DNA from: Magicicada septendecula
Taxonomy: Eukaryota > Arthropoda > Insecta > Hemiptera > Cicadidae
Assembly: GCA_034769895.1 (NCBI GenBank)
Contig: CM068373.1
Span: 439,623,080-439,687,079, forward strand
Length of the DNA: 64,000 bases
Direction of reading: 5' to 3'
Positions within the stretch are counted from its first letter, which is position 1. Each line of letters begins with the position of its first letter. The notes under the pieces are model-generated. The model was not told the origin of the DNA. It ran no database searches and was given only the letters and a program-made list of their open reading frames with translations. Positions 12,741-24,503 of the stretch are shown here, piece by piece. The position numbers were made by a program, and so were the translations under genes.

Positions 12741-12783
12741 AGCCTCTGAAGAAGCTTTTTAAAAGCGAAAACTGGTTCAGGCT
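12741..12783 (+). ncRNA. hammerhead ribozyme in PLE 3' repeat
   Basis: Stem I is AGCCT (12741-12745) with AGGCT (12779-12783). The core CTGAAGA is at 12746-12752, plus one extra A. Stem II is GCTTT…AAAGC. GAAA is at 12767-12770. Stem III pairs A12770, A and C with G, T and T12777 around a TG loop. Residue 17 is C12778, so cleavage is predicted after 12778. Stems I to III are fully complementary. Its place right after a PLE C-terminus supports the call. Cleavage is not demonstrated. Confidence 0.75.
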
Positions 12784-13984
12784 CTAAGGTAAAACTTTTG
12801 TTTTTACCCATAAAAAACTTTGTGTTCTGAGTCGGTAGTGAATTAATTATATTTAGTTAAGTAATGGACACGTCATGGACAACGAAATCCAAGAATAAAC
12901 ATATCTTAAGTTGTTGAGTGTTTCTGTTGTAATTTCATGTAGTTTTGACACAAAAGTTAACTGCATAAAGGGGATAAATATTATTGAGCTCTATTTTTGA
13001 GACATGAAACAAAAACATTGATAAAACTTTGGCACAGGAAGTCGATTATGATTAAGATTATGGCAAACCGATAAGATTAAGAAGTTGAAAATTTTTATGA
13101 ATTTAGGCAAACATTATAGCTGTCACTTGCTGAATTTTTGGACTCACAGTGTTGCCACTTTGAAAGAAGAAAATTCAGTCTCTCTTCTTTTTTAAGACAA
13201 ACCTTGGAGCAATAGAAGTTAGCAAGGTTACCATTGTCACTGATATGGCCACAGCACCATCAAAGGTACTAATGTTGACATAGCTGAACTGTCCAACTAA
13301 AGAAATGACAATGGACCACAGCCTCACAGCAAAACAAACAAAAATTATGATTACACCCTTGCTGTGAGAAACTAAAAATATCTAATAAATTTGTTGTTTT
13401 TAGGGCGTGAACTCTACAATACATCTGAAATGGACTTCATTGTTCCAACTATCATTCAAACATGTAATTTATTGTTATTGCTGCTGAATACTAACCAGCG
13501 ATTATTCTAAAACAGAAAAAGAAATTAATACTGATTATTAAAGTTCTCACAGTTAGAAGAAGAGAAAGTTAGGAGTACTGCATTTTTTAAGAAAAATTAT
13601 ATGTGGCAACAGAACACATTCTGTATTCTAATGAGTATAGAATGGAAGAGAATAATGTATACAGTACAATAATTGATAAAATGGTAATGCAGAATTGTGA
13701 ATACATTAATGATTGAACCAGAAGGATACAACAAACAGAAAAATAAAAGATACTGTACTCAGATAACAATACACGAAAGCTACCACACTGGATAGAAAGA
13801 GTAATATGTTGACAAGGACTAATGCTACTGATATTTTGAAATTATATTTGAAACAACTAACATAACCTGTCAGTTAAAATCAAAACTGACAGCCAAATCA
13901 TGCTAAAGCCAATGTCATAGACAGCCTCCATCACATAACCCAAAACAAACAACAAAAAACACATACACATACTATGTGTATATT
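12784..13984. other. unassigned DNA between PLE fragments
   Basis: No supported gene. The first part may be the remaining PLE terminal repeat. The rest is AT-rich with no recognised motif. Confidence 0.35.
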
Positions 13985-14445
13985 AATATGCATACTGAAT
14001 AACAACACTGAACATTGCCCATAAATTAAAAAAGGCAGGATATAACACTGCAAACAGAACACACATTGACAAAAACACATACAAACAGTTAAAAAAATTT
14101 GATTTGCCTGGGATCTACAAATTAAACTGCTCACAATGCAATAAATTCTACACGGCTAGACAGGATTCAGATCAAACAAAGATACAGTAAACATTTGAAG
14201 GCTTTACACTCTACCACTGAGTTCACTTTTGCAGACTGCCTCATTGATTATATCAACAAACACGAACAACATTAACATCCTTCACATAAACATAAGGGGG
14301 TCAAAAATTAGACTCACTTGAACAACCAGAGATATACAAACACAGAAAAACATGTGGAATCATGCGCTATTCTAAATGAACAGTCATAGTTTAAATCACA
14401 CGTACTCTTTAAACACATTTTACATTACACACACATGACGATCTG
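13985..14445 (+). pseudogene. Penelope-like GIY-YIG endonuclease fragment
   Basis: The frame reads KKFDLPGIYKLNCSQCNKF followed by YTARQ, the decayed start of a GIY-YIG nuclease: the second motif YIGQTG is now YTARQ. After a one-base shift it continues RYSKHLKALHS and FADCLIDY, then, after another shift, LEQPEIYKH. The order and the CxxC pair in the IYKLxCxxC motif are those of Penelope-like element C-termini. The frameshifts and the lost motif make it a dead copy. It lies in the same orientation as the fragment at 12555, so the two could be separate insertions of one family. Confidence 0.7.
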
Positions 14446-15118
14446 TTAACCAATTCAAACAATGCTAATTCTAATATTCAATAATACTGACTACTGGACA
14501 CGCTACAGGGTACATTTATGTAGGACACATACTGTAAAATTAATCAAAGAAACACTGTAATCAAACCGAAGAAACACAACAATGAATTAACTGGCATGTA
14601 CTGCATTTTGCAAATGCAGATACAGCTTGAAAATAAGAAATATCCACAGTATTTAAAAATTAAACTATCTAAACCTAATGAATGTGTTCTTTCAGTGTTA
14701 ACTGCCCTCCCAGACCTGGGCAGTTATGAAGGTAAATATTGATAAAGTAGTAAAAACGCAAACAGTGGTTAAGCAACAATGGTACGTATTAAGTTACTGG
14801 TTATGGAAATCATGGATAGGTATGAAACACAAAACTGAAAGATGTTTCAAGTCACACAACAAAATTAAAGTAGAAATTTGAAACTTGTAATGCCAGACGC
14901 AAGGATGAAAGATACAATAAAATTACATTTCCTAGTCAGATTATTAGGCTACTGATTAAGAAAAATCAAAATTGTCAGTTTCAGTTTTAATTATTTTTCC
15001 ATTTGTTAGTTTTGTAAGAATAATACAATTTTTCTACCTGTACGTATGTTGGCAACACTGTGAGCTTGTTTATATATTATTAACTATACTATTTACAATA
15101 AATATTATAGAATATTGT
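14446..15118. other. unassigned AT-rich DNA
   Basis: No domain, splice pattern or repeat arm was found. Confidence 0.4.
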
Positions 15119-15243
<125 letters not shown>

Positions 15244-15289
15244 ATAGTAGGTGAAAAGAGATAGTTGCTAAGGAAAATTGCTGAAAGCA

Positions 15290-15495
15290 GAAATGATTTG
15301 TCATATGCTTCACCACCATGCCTGAGAGAATGACGGATGGGTGCAATGTGAGGGGATGTTCAAGACAAAAGAGTTTATGGACAAGATCAAGGCAGGAAGA
15401 TAATATAAGGTAGTAAACGCACTTTGGAATGGAAGAAACTACAGACCCACCAACCTAAGGGTTGAGGAGGAGGAGGAGAAGAAGAAGAAGATAAT
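15290..15495 (+). mobile_element. possible non-LTR retrotransposon 3' end
   Basis: The frame ends …LWNGRNYRPTNLRVEEEE, running into (GAG)n(GAA)n. A short C-terminal tail followed by a GAG/GAA simple-sequence 3' end resembles the two other LINE ends in this window. No RT motif remains, so this call rests on the tail alone. Confidence 0.35.
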
Positions 15496-17185
15496 ATTTC
15501 TGTAACATTGCTGTCAGTTATAAGATTTTAGGATCTCAACCCAACTGAGACTGTATTGAAGATTTTAAAATGAGGAATATCCAACTTGTTGCCATAATAA
15601 TTGATATTGAAACCATAATGATACTTTAGAAGAAATTATATTAAACGCATGTCTAGGAGAATCAGGGTTAAAGTAAGGATAACAAAGTTAAGTAATTGAA
15701 AAATAAAATTTTATCTGATTTAAATTATTCAAGTTTATGAAGAAACAAATTTTCTCAATTCCTATTATATTTTGTATCTTTAATAAAAATACTAAATAAA
15801 TTATAATTTTTAATTTTTCTTGCAGTGGCCTAATAATTTGGCCAATACAAATGGAAAAGAGGAAGAGTGCACAGGATGGATGGTCCTGACAACATATCCT
15901 GGATCCAAGTGGTTACAAATAAAGAAATGTGGAGGAGTGAAAGTTATGTCCAAGACAACATTGGATCTTTGAAGGCTGAAGTAGGAAGGAGGAAGGAATT
16001 TAGGATTCATTCTTATTTCTTTCTTGTTATGTTACCTATTATATGTCCATTCCCCATTTCATTCTCTGGAAGTTTACATAATCTAGTCTACACAGTGCTT
16101 ATTAAGGGGCCTATCCATCAACAACAAGGAAAACTGACAAGGAAATGTGGGAATCCTTGACAAGGCTGGACAAGCCTTGAACAGCCTTGGCACATTTCCT
16201 TGCAAGTTGCTTTGAAATTGCCCATCCATTTACAAGTGAACGCTGCAGTGATCTAGTCATTGTTTTCAATATGCCTACCATTCAAAATCATCAAATAGCC
16301 TATTTTGCTGTGCTGTAATTTTAGCAGAGTGTCTGAAAGAAAAAAGAATTTACAGTCACAGTTTTTGTAAGTTGTAAGTTGGTTGTAAGTTTTTCCAAAG
16401 GAAAAGAATTTATTGATGACTCCAATTAAATGATGCAGACAGTTACTGAAATTACATTTGTATGGATGAAGCCTGGACAAAGTGCAGTTAGAAAAACAAA
16501 ACACTAAGTTTCTAAAAGGTGTAAGTGTTCACGAAAAACTAAGTGGTATGCTATGATTTTTAACGAGAGAAAGAAGTTATGAAGACTTAAAATTTTCTTG
16601 TTCTATATCACCAGTCTCTAGGCTGCATTATACCTAAGATTTTCCATATGATTTATTCAGTACTGAGGACCAAATATATAAAGGTAAGCGTAAAAAGTAC
16701 TTATTATAGTGATTTATATTGCTTTATGTTTGGAAATATGTATGTAATATATAGTATACAATATAATATATAGTAGTATACAGTAAGTTGACATGTTAAA
16801 AGTAGATGTAGAATAGGCAGACGTGGCAACAGAAAAGTAGTTAGACCATACCAAATTAGTCAACAGACTGATAAGTCAAGAACTAAAATAACCTGTTACT
16901 ACCGTAGTTTATAGTCCACATATGTTAGGTACAAGAACTTGGAAAAATAATACGAAACTGTGAAAACTTTAAATTTTGTAGCAATAAAAAATAGTTGTAA
17001 AATAAACAATATTAGTATTACCAAAAATTATTTACTACGTAAATAGACGTCAACAAATAGAACACATTTAAAAGTTTAAAGTGAAACGTGGTCAATTTCA
17101 ATTCTGTCAACTGCATGTACTGTACTTTACTGCTTTCGATGGTAATGGTAGGTAGTAAATCTGTGCTTTGCATAGGAACACGAAT
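15496..17185. other. unassigned DNA with a palindromic patch
   Basis: Mostly non-coding. At 16100-16225 there is a GC-richer stretch (AAGGGGCCTATCCATCAAC, with the palindromic CAAGGCTGG/AAGCCTTG core) that could be one end of the PIF/Harbinger element whose genes follow. I could not find its inverted partner to the right of 20.3 kb, so the boundary is not established. Confidence 0.35.
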
Positions 17186-17547
17186 GCTAGCAACATGTTA
17201 AAGTCTGCAACTGGCCGTACAAAATTATATTAGATATTAACTTCTCAGCAATAATGCGTTGCAAATTGTTCGTCTTGTCCAACTCTCACAGTTTTGCAGC
17301 TATGTTCCTCCCAAGCATATTAAATTCGTCTTGTTCCTGTGGCAAAGACAAAAGCTGTTGTCAAGCTAGCATTAAGAGTTTGTCACTCTTCATTGCTCGT
17401 AGCTTCCTCTTATCAGATGGTGCATCTGGTGTTGGAGGCAAAGACAGGGAGGCTGAAGCTGGAGAACTTACAGCAATCTTACTGATCCTCATGGCAAGAG
17501 TAGATGAACCACCTCTGAGTCAGCTGCTTCCTGTGAAAAGAAATTAA
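17186..17547 (-). pseudogene. PIF/Harbinger accessory (Myb/MADF-like) protein, C-terminal part
   Basis: Minus-strand reading: SDKRKLRAMKSDKLLMLA, then QDEFNMLGRNIAAKL, then IAEKLISNIILYGQLQ. The block xDEFxxxGxNIAxKLrxL…xxAExLIxxIxxxGxL is characteristic of the DNA-binding accessory protein of insect PIF/Harbinger transposons, which partners the DDE nuclease. In-frame stops and a small insertion show that it is dead. Together with the plus-strand nuclease at 19530-20045 it gives the two divergent genes of one Harbinger element, now split by a mariner at 17834-19117. Confidence 0.6.
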
Positions 17548-17833
17548 ACTCTATTAATGCAGTGAAACCTCAGTAAGTCAAACCTGATAAAATCAAAAAC
17601 CTTGCTTACTTAAATTTCCTTAACAGTTCATAGTCTTAAGTAAAGCCACTTTAAACAGAAATACAGTGCTCCCTGGTTATAACACACCCTAGGGGAACAT
17701 TGAGCATTAGAGGCCTACCAGCAGTGAATATAGCAACCTAAAACTTTTCTTGCATCATACTATAACAGCTGTCTGTGTTTATTATCTGTTTCAGAAAAAA
17801 CATTCTGTTATATACATGTCTATGATAAATATA

Positions 17834-19117
17834 AGGGATATCCAGAATTAAGTTCCGTTTGTGAATATTGCCATGATATCTATACCAGCACACTATTGCG
17901 CATGCACGGCGAGTTTGCTGATTTGTTGGCAAGGCAACAATGCCATATGTAAATAACTGTGATCTAAGTAAGCTTTATTGGACGTGTTAATAATGTCTAA
18001 GATAATCAAGATGCCTGCCACGTGTGAAAGCAGGGTGCGATTCGATTCTTGAACCCGAAAGGCAATAAACTATCATCGTTCACTATCAAGTTTTCGATGA
18101 TTATGGAGAAGAAGCAATGAGCGATTTGGTGATAGCGAGACTTACGGTACGGCTTTTTAATGAACAACGTGAAAATGTTTGGGATGACGAATGGTGTGGG
18201 TGACTGTCTTTAACGAATGATGACATGATGCAGGTCGCTGAATGGAAGATTACGGAGAATAGACGATTCACTATGACACAGCCCTCCCTGCATGTTCCAG
18301 AGGTTTCATGTTCAATTCTTCATGAAATTGTGTCTGGAAAACTGAACTATCGGAAATTGTGTACACTCTGGCTTCCAGAAATGCTTACGGAACAGCATAA
18401 AATGAAACGGTGGGACAGTACATTGGCTTTTTTTTTGACATAGTCAGGCAGTAAGGGGTGACTTCCTGAGCCATATAGTTACCGGGAGCAAGACATAGGT
18501 GTCATACGCAACCTCTGAATCAAAACAATAATTAATGACATGGAGGAAGTCTTCATCACCCGCAAAGAAAAAATTCAAGTTAACGGTTTCCTTTGGGAAA
18601 GTCATATGCACAGTCTTTTGGGACAGAAAAGTGGTTTTGCTTATGGATCTCTTAGCTCAAGTCTCACCAGATGAACACTTGAAATTGAGTCATGTGATTC
18701 AGGAGAATAATGTAGGATGGTTACCTGGGGCACTGTGTTGATTCATGACAATTCGTGCCAACACACTGCCACTCCAATGCAAAATCACCTCACAACCTTC
18801 GACTGGAAGCAATTTGATCATCCACCTTACAACCAAAACCTTGCACCAAGCGAGTATCACATTTTCAACCAACAGAAATCCTTCCTTAGTGCCCACCAAC
18901 TAGCCTGTTAACAGGTGGTTTAAATCACAGGTGGGAAATTTCTATGATGATGGTATACAATGCCTGGTTGTCTGCTATGAAAAGTGCTTCAACAATGACA
19001 GTGACTATGAAGAAAAATAGTTTAAAGTGTGTACCTCAAATAGCAATAAAAATGTTTTGCAAGTATCCTCATGGTTTGTTTCAATAACCTATCGGAACTT
19101 ACTTTCTAGGTATACCT
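17834..19117 (+). mobile_element. mariner transposon, inactive
   Basis: The element is 1284 bp, the usual mariner length. The ends are AGGGATATCCAGAATTAAG on the left and its approximate inverse CTTACTTTCTAGGTATACCT on the right (TIR of about 28 bp, several mismatches), with TA at 17832-17833 on the left. The right TA is no longer intact. It lies between the two halves of a PIF/Harbinger element. Confidence 0.85.
18010..19020 (+). pseudogene. mariner transposase, multiply frameshifted
   Basis: Recognisable blocks in order are the N-terminal helix-turn-helix remnant (18030-18200); MMQVAEWKITENRRFTMTQ, then LHEIVSGKLNYRKLC (18225-18380); KCxVFWD-type block CTVFWDRKVVLLMD (18607-18650); the second catalytic Asp in LIHDNSCQHTA (18733-18765); HPPYNQNLAPSEYHIF (18820-18865), where the family normally has SPDLAPSDYHLF, so the conserved Asp residues there are changed; and the terminal NDSDYEEK with TAG (18995-19020). 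At least four frameshifts and several stops separate the blocks. The family is DD34D mariner of the Tc1/mariner superfamily. No active product is possible. Confidence 0.85.
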
Positions 19118-19316
19118 CATACATTACACAATAAATTTCATAATATCATGTATTGTTATATTCTATAGTATTTATTAACTATATACATTTGTATTAAACT
19201 ATGTATTTATTTCAAAATGTCTACATGCCTTTTTCTCGGATCAGTGCATAACCAAATTGTAATTTAACCATTATACCTTTTACTTGTGTAATGAAATTTC
19301 ATAATATTTTATACTT

Positions 19317-19317
<1 letters not shown>

Positions 19318-19367
<50 letters not shown>
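19318..19367. repeat. (AC)n microsatellite
   Basis: About 24 uninterrupted AC units. Confidence 0.98.
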
Positions 19368-19371
<4 letters not shown>

Positions 19372-19529
19372 TTTGTGAATCACTACTATAAACACTAAGG
19401 TTGGGGAATGGGAACTTACTGGGTCTTTCATTTCAAATTACTTTTTAATAAAGTTATTCTCTCTGTTATTTCAATTTCCAAAAAATGAAGATGACTTCAT
19501 TAGCAGTGATAAATGATTTCAAACATGTT

Positions 19530-20045
19530 TTGCATTTTCTTTATTGCTTGAAAGCACTCAATAGTAAACATGTTGAAATCATGAACCTCCAGGAAGTGGA
19601 TCATATAGTTTTAATTATAAGGGCTCTTTTAGTATCATAATGTTAGCAGTTGTTAATGTCAATTATTATTTTATTATGGTAGATGTAGGAAAAAATGGTT
19701 GAATTCCAGATGGGAACGTTATTAAGGAGACTTTATCAGAAATTATTGAAAAACCAGCTCCAAATTCCTCTTGATAGTGTTCCATTAGACAGCTCCTTTT
19801 CTTTACCATTAGTTTTTGGAGATGACACATTTACACTGTTAAAGAATACCATGAAACCATACTCCTGGCAGAAGCTCACTTACAAGAAGAGAATATTTAA
19901 TTATTGATTGTTCTGTGTCCTCAAAGGTATGGAGAATGCCTTCGGTATCATGGCTTCACAGTTAAGAGTTTTCCTGGAACCAATAAGTCCATTCCCATGT
20001 AAGGTTGAAGGCTTACCATCTGTGTACCACACAAAATTGTAGATT
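19530..20045 (+). pseudogene. PIF/Harbinger DDE nuclease fragment
   Basis: Frames spliced together by eye show YCLKALNSKHVEIMNL (family: GALDGKHV, the first catalytic Asp, here changed to Asn), GSYSFNYKGSFSIIMLAVV, MVDVGKNG (second Asp), IPDGNVI, FGDDTFTLLKNTMKPY, RIFNY and ENAFGIMASQLRVF. These are the successive blocks of the DDE_Tnp_4 (HARBI1-like) nuclease. The N-terminal part and the end are missing or unreadable, and several frameshifts are needed. Its partner accessory gene lies at 17186-17547 on the other strand. Confidence 0.75.
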
Positions 20046-20989
20046 ATCCTACGCATCATCGCAAGTGACAGATTTTGAAGACATTGAAACTCTGGCTACA
20101 TCAGAGAAGGTGTGGTGATACAAAAAAAATCGCCACCCACACTTGAAAGATGGCATGTGGGAGCTGTATCACATAGCCAAGAGACAACAGAGACACTAAA
20201 AAATTACTTACCAGATGATGGGGAGGTCAAAGTCCATTTAGGTGACAAATACAAATGCTAAAATATCATAATTGATTCTGTATTTTCAGTCACAACAAAC
20301 AAAACACATTAATTTCCCATACACTATTGTTTTCCATATAAGAATATTGGTTCCAGTGATTAACAGTTTTTAACCACTTTCAACAACTTCAATTAGCAAA
20401 TGAATCTACAGTTTTTTTTTTAGTAAAATCTAACAAATACAGAGACTCTTTGAACCACAACAGTTACTAAACCAAAGCAGTTTCCAAAAATGACTATAAA
20501 ACATTTTTTCTTCAAAATGAACATTTTCATTACAAGACTAAAATAATTCTACATTGCATAAACAGTTCATTTTGGGCCCCAAGTCCTCAGACCAGTTACC
20601 AACACTGAGAATTACTAGAAAGGAACAAAAGAAAACTGCTCTTCTTCACAGCTACATAGCTAGTTAGGCTGTTTTAACGTTTCAATTAAATGTGTACCAC
20701 CAGTACCATAGCAACTACCACCTAGTGCTACATGCTAAAACTAATATAAAATAAATAAACAATGAGATAGAGGTAAAAAGTACTTAAACCCTAATTAGGC
20801 CAACAATTTAAATATCTTAATTTATCATACACAACAAGCTAAATTGCTGAGATCATTCAGTATTATCATATCAAATCATCTTTTGTTAACTTTCAACTAA
20901 GGTAAAAACACTACAGTGGGTGCACCTTAGAAATGAAGAAGGCTATTACTGTTTCATTAATGCCCTGCTGTGCTGGTGGTGGCAGTGTT
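20046..20989. other. unassigned DNA right of the Harbinger remnant
   Basis: May hold the 3' part of the Harbinger element up to about 20260. Beyond that it is AT-rich with no features I can support. Confidence 0.35.
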
Positions 20990-21705
20990 GCAAACCATGT
21001 ACAACTAAGCTTACAAATACGCTATTGAGAAACTTCTCTTCTACTTCAGCCCTTGGACCTTACAGTCCATTGCACGCTCATTGGTCTGACCAATTTTCTT
21101 CCGATTTCCCCTGGGAAGATAAAAGATCACTTGCTGTATTAGTCTATCCTGAGCATACTTTGCACATGGTCTGTCCAGCCCTGTCTATACTGCTTTTGAT
21201 CTGTAATTCAGGTTGTAAGTTCTGAGGGCATTCCTTAAGGCATCATTGCTTAGCTGGTCTCTCCGGAATACTCCCAGACAAACCACATCTCATTAACCTG
21301 TTTGTCTGCAGTTCCTAACATAGATGTCATTACCATAACTGCCACATGTCACTGCCCTCATTTTATAAAATTTTAACAAAATGTCTTGTCTAACCTTACT
21401 TTTAATGTTCTTCTGATAGTTCCACACACATGGTTAAACTTCTCTATTTTTTTATCGACATCTTCTTCTCCAATGTAACATAAGTCCAAGGAATCTAAAT
21501 GAATGCACATGCTCAATGAGTTGATCATTCATAGCATGCTTATATCTGATAGGAAAGCAACCTCAAAAGCCATGGATGTGGTCTTGATACAAGAGACTTC
21601 TAAACCACACCTTTGAATTATCTGCTGCAATTCGCAGAGACCTCTACATGCTGTTTTCATTGTCTGCTGTGATGATCTGATCATCCGCAAACAGGGGGTA
21701 GGTTT
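20990..21705 (-). pseudogene. non-LTR retrotransposon reverse transcriptase, C-terminal half
   Basis: On the minus strand the RT active-site motif FADDQ is at about 21683-21697, followed by the thumb-like block MAFxGCFPIRYKHAMN, NDQLIEHVHSFRFLGLML, TIRRTLK, and the tail LPRGNRKKIGQTNERAMD (family: lPrGrRnvGRPrrRW). The order is that of LINE-type RTs with a C-terminal tail. Several frameshifts and in-frame stops make it inactive. No poly(A) or simple-sequence end was identified on its 3' (left) side. Confidence 0.7.
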
Positions 21706-22035
21706 AACAAAATTATATTATCATGAAGAGTAAATGTTGTACTTCCCAAATGCTTGTACAGTGAGCTCTGGAGTAAATGTTGTACTCCAACATGCTTGTA
21801 CAGTGAGCTCTGTCACTCACTATTAAAGCTGCAGTTTGCCAGTACACCATCAACCTGTGGGCCACATTTGAACTTCCCTGCACAGAAACTACCAGTTTTC
21901 ATTGAAATTAGTGACACTTTTAACAGCTTAATGTTTTCATATTTTATTTTACAGTGTAATTACGCTGGCCTGGTTGTTGTGCAACTGTAACACCAGCCAC
22001 CTCTCCTATAAGGTATGATTTAAAACTCCCACAAT
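21706..22035. other. unassigned DNA
   Basis: Contains a local direct duplication (TGCTTGTACAGTGAGCTCTG at about 21751 and 21793, with TAAATGTTGTACT before each). No gene is supported. Confidence 0.4.
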
Positions 22036-22196
22036 GGCAGTCCACTGTTACTGTCAGGATAGAGCTATAGTAAAATTGAAAGTTAAGGGCATATGCGCAG
22101 AAACCAATTTATGGATGGACGAGTCCACTTTGAAATTGTGAATGGCGGGAGGGTAACGGAGGATCAGCTGGTATACAAGTGAAGGTGTTGCCAACC
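22036..22196 (+). repeat. left arm of a long inverted repeat
   Basis: Reverse complement, with interruptions, of 23192-23344. Shared blocks include GCAGTCCACTG, AAAATTGAAAGTTAA, ATGCGCA and TTGCCAACCT. Such arms could be the terminal repeats of a DNA transposon of about 1.3 kb overlapping the transposase remnant described next. Confidence 0.65.
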
Positions 22197-22432
22197 TTGC
22201 GTGTGATGTTTTAGTTACCCGTACATTGTTAGTTACTGTGTGACGTACTATCTCAATCTTGCAATTGTTATTATTATTTGAATTTATTATTAATTGTATC
22301 GTTGTTTTACAGTCACTCATTTTTATTAGTTATTTAACTTTTTAGTTTAGTTTAGTTATTGGTAGTTTTTATTCTGTAATTACGGATTATCGTAATTATT
22401 TGTGTTATCATCCAGTAATAAGATTTGTTAAA

Positions 22433-22549
22433 ATGAATACTTCTCCTTCAACTAGCAAAGGCAGGAAAGTTATTCATAGTCAAGCACAGGAAATAATAAT
22501 AAACAGTTTTGTGTTGTCCAAGATTAAAAAGATTCTTGCAATTAAATAA
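22433..22549 (+). pseudogene. N-terminus of an IS630/Tc1-like transposase
   Basis: Starts MNTSPSTSKGRKVIHSQAQ and continues with a helical stretch before a stop. A Ser/Thr-rich start followed by (K/R)xIxSxAQExIxxV is what I expect before the helix-turn-helix of an insect IS630-related transposase. The later part of the same kind of protein is found at 23345-24503. The segment between is unreadable. The link is inference. Confidence 0.45.
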
Positions 22550-23191
22550 TACGAGGAACACATTCCTTTATGTAATGATAAACTGCAGAGATAGTCGTGT
22601 GTAATTAAGGAGTGGAAGTGTACAGTTTGCAAATTCCATTGAGATAAGAAGGGTCAGAAAGGCTGTAGTTTTTTACGTCTCAGCAGTACAAAATGACAGA
22701 ACCAGATAACACTCAGATATGTTTATAAAACATTCTGATATGTAACAGCAACAAATTCCGATACGTGTGAACAGTATATATCATTTGCTTGATTTGTATA
22801 GTAATGCAATTACAGTATTATTTGATTTACGTCGGAAACAATAAACGTATAATTCTTTCTTTAAACCCAGCTGTGTGACTGTATACACACACACACAGAT
22901 TCGTGGTGACAAACAAACATAAACTTATTATCATGTCGATTGGACCTATTTTAAAATCTTATTATGTCCTTACGAATAAAAATAACTGCAATCTCTGCTC
23001 CTTTTTTCCATTTATGTATCACGGTGCAGACGTATAGTATACCTGTTACGCTCTGAAAGACTTTACTCTTTTATTTACGTTATTTCAGCATAATCGACTT
23101 TGAATATAAAACTCTTTGTTTAGACAAACTCGCAACATTTACAAACAAATCTTAACAGGCGCGAGTTTTTGTTACTATTAGAAATAATGTT

Positions 23192-23344
23192 CATAGGTTG
23201 GCAGCACCGTCTCTGATAATAGCAATTCTCATCTCACAGCGACTCCCACCACATCGCCTTTCCCCTCTGACCGTAAGAGTTTTGCGCATTTCCATCTGTT
23301 AACTTTCAATTTTGCTATACCAGTGGACTGCGCTACCATGGCAG
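23192..23344 (-). repeat. right arm of a long inverted repeat
   Basis: Partner of 22036-22196. It ends exactly where the readable transposase middle begins (about 23345), as if a 1.3-kb element with its own ends lies inside, or next to, the transposase gene. Confidence 0.65.
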
Positions 23345-24503
23345 TTTTTATGTTTTTGTTCCTCACCACCACCAAAGAAACACCACGTTCATAAACTTAT
23401 AACCGGGCTTGACGATTTTGATAAAGGTGTAATTAGAACACTTTCGAACTTTTACATTGAAGAAAAGTGTCTACCAACAGTAAAAAGCTGTTAGAAAAAT
23501 TAAAAGAATCCATCAACTTTAAAAGTGGCTGTAGCAAAAAACAAAAAGTTATCTTGAAGGAAATAGGCTTTATATGGGCAACACTACAAATAATCGACCT
23601 GCTTTAACAGAAATTCACAAAATAAGAGCTATGAGAATACACTAATTACAGACCATTATAAAATTTAAAGAAGAAGGCAGAACCATAGTAGGCCTATAGC
23701 AGGACGAAACATATATTCATAGTAGCCACATACTTTTGTAAACCTGGAATGATCAGATTCAACCTAGTTTTTGTGCTGTTCCAGTTTGAAAAAGACAAGG
23801 ATTAATTTTTGACTGCTCATGCCGGCAGTCAATATGGGTTTGTTCCAAACGCAATGGTGATTTTTAAATCTAACCGAAGACAGGAGATTACCGCAATAGC
23901 ATGAACGCTGACAACTACAAATGTTTGATTGAAAAAAAAAAGTTGGTTCCAAATTTGCCTGTCAACACTGTGTTGGTAGTTGACAATGCCAGCTATCATA
24001 ATGTACAGTTAGAAGAACACCTATGTCTAATTCTACAAAAAGTTATAAGCATGACAGGCTAACAAGACATGCAATACCACTCTGTCATGATATGGTTAAT
24101 TTTATGACATTGTTAAAATGCATAAACCAAAATTTGAAACATATTTAATAGCTCTAATTCTGTAAACCAAAGGATGTTTAGTTTCAAGGCTTCCTTCCCT
24201 CTTACCACCCTGAGCTAAATCCTACAGAGATGATGTCAGAAATCGAGTGGGATGTTGCTGAAAAAATGTAATGTTTAATTTAAAAACTTACGTGAGAAAA
24301 AATTTCAACTATGACTGCTGACGATTGGGAAAAAGATGTGAACATGTGGAAAGAATATCTGGAAAAGGGAGCTACTGTGGATGAAACAGTAGAGCTTCAT
24401 AATTAATCTTGGAGAAGAGAGTAGTTCAGACAGTTCTGATTATTTTGCTGAAGAGGAACTTGATTATCTCTCTGGAATAGAGGAATTGCCTGACAGTGAC
24501 TAA
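23345..24503 (+). pseudogene. IS630/Tc1-like DDE transposase, decayed
   Basis: Blocks in order are HHVHKLITGLDDFDKGVIRT, NFYIEEKCLPTV, a first catalytic region now reduced to GRNIYS (23702-23720, family DETYIHSSH), PVNTVLVVDNASYHNVQLEE (second Asp and Asn-Ala, 23957-24016), PSYHPELNPTEMM (24195-24240, the region of the third acidic residue), DWEKDVNMWKEYLEKG, and the acidic tail SSDYFAEEELDYLSG ending at TAA 24503. At least five frameshifts are needed. The right-hand TIR was not found. Confidence 0.65.
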
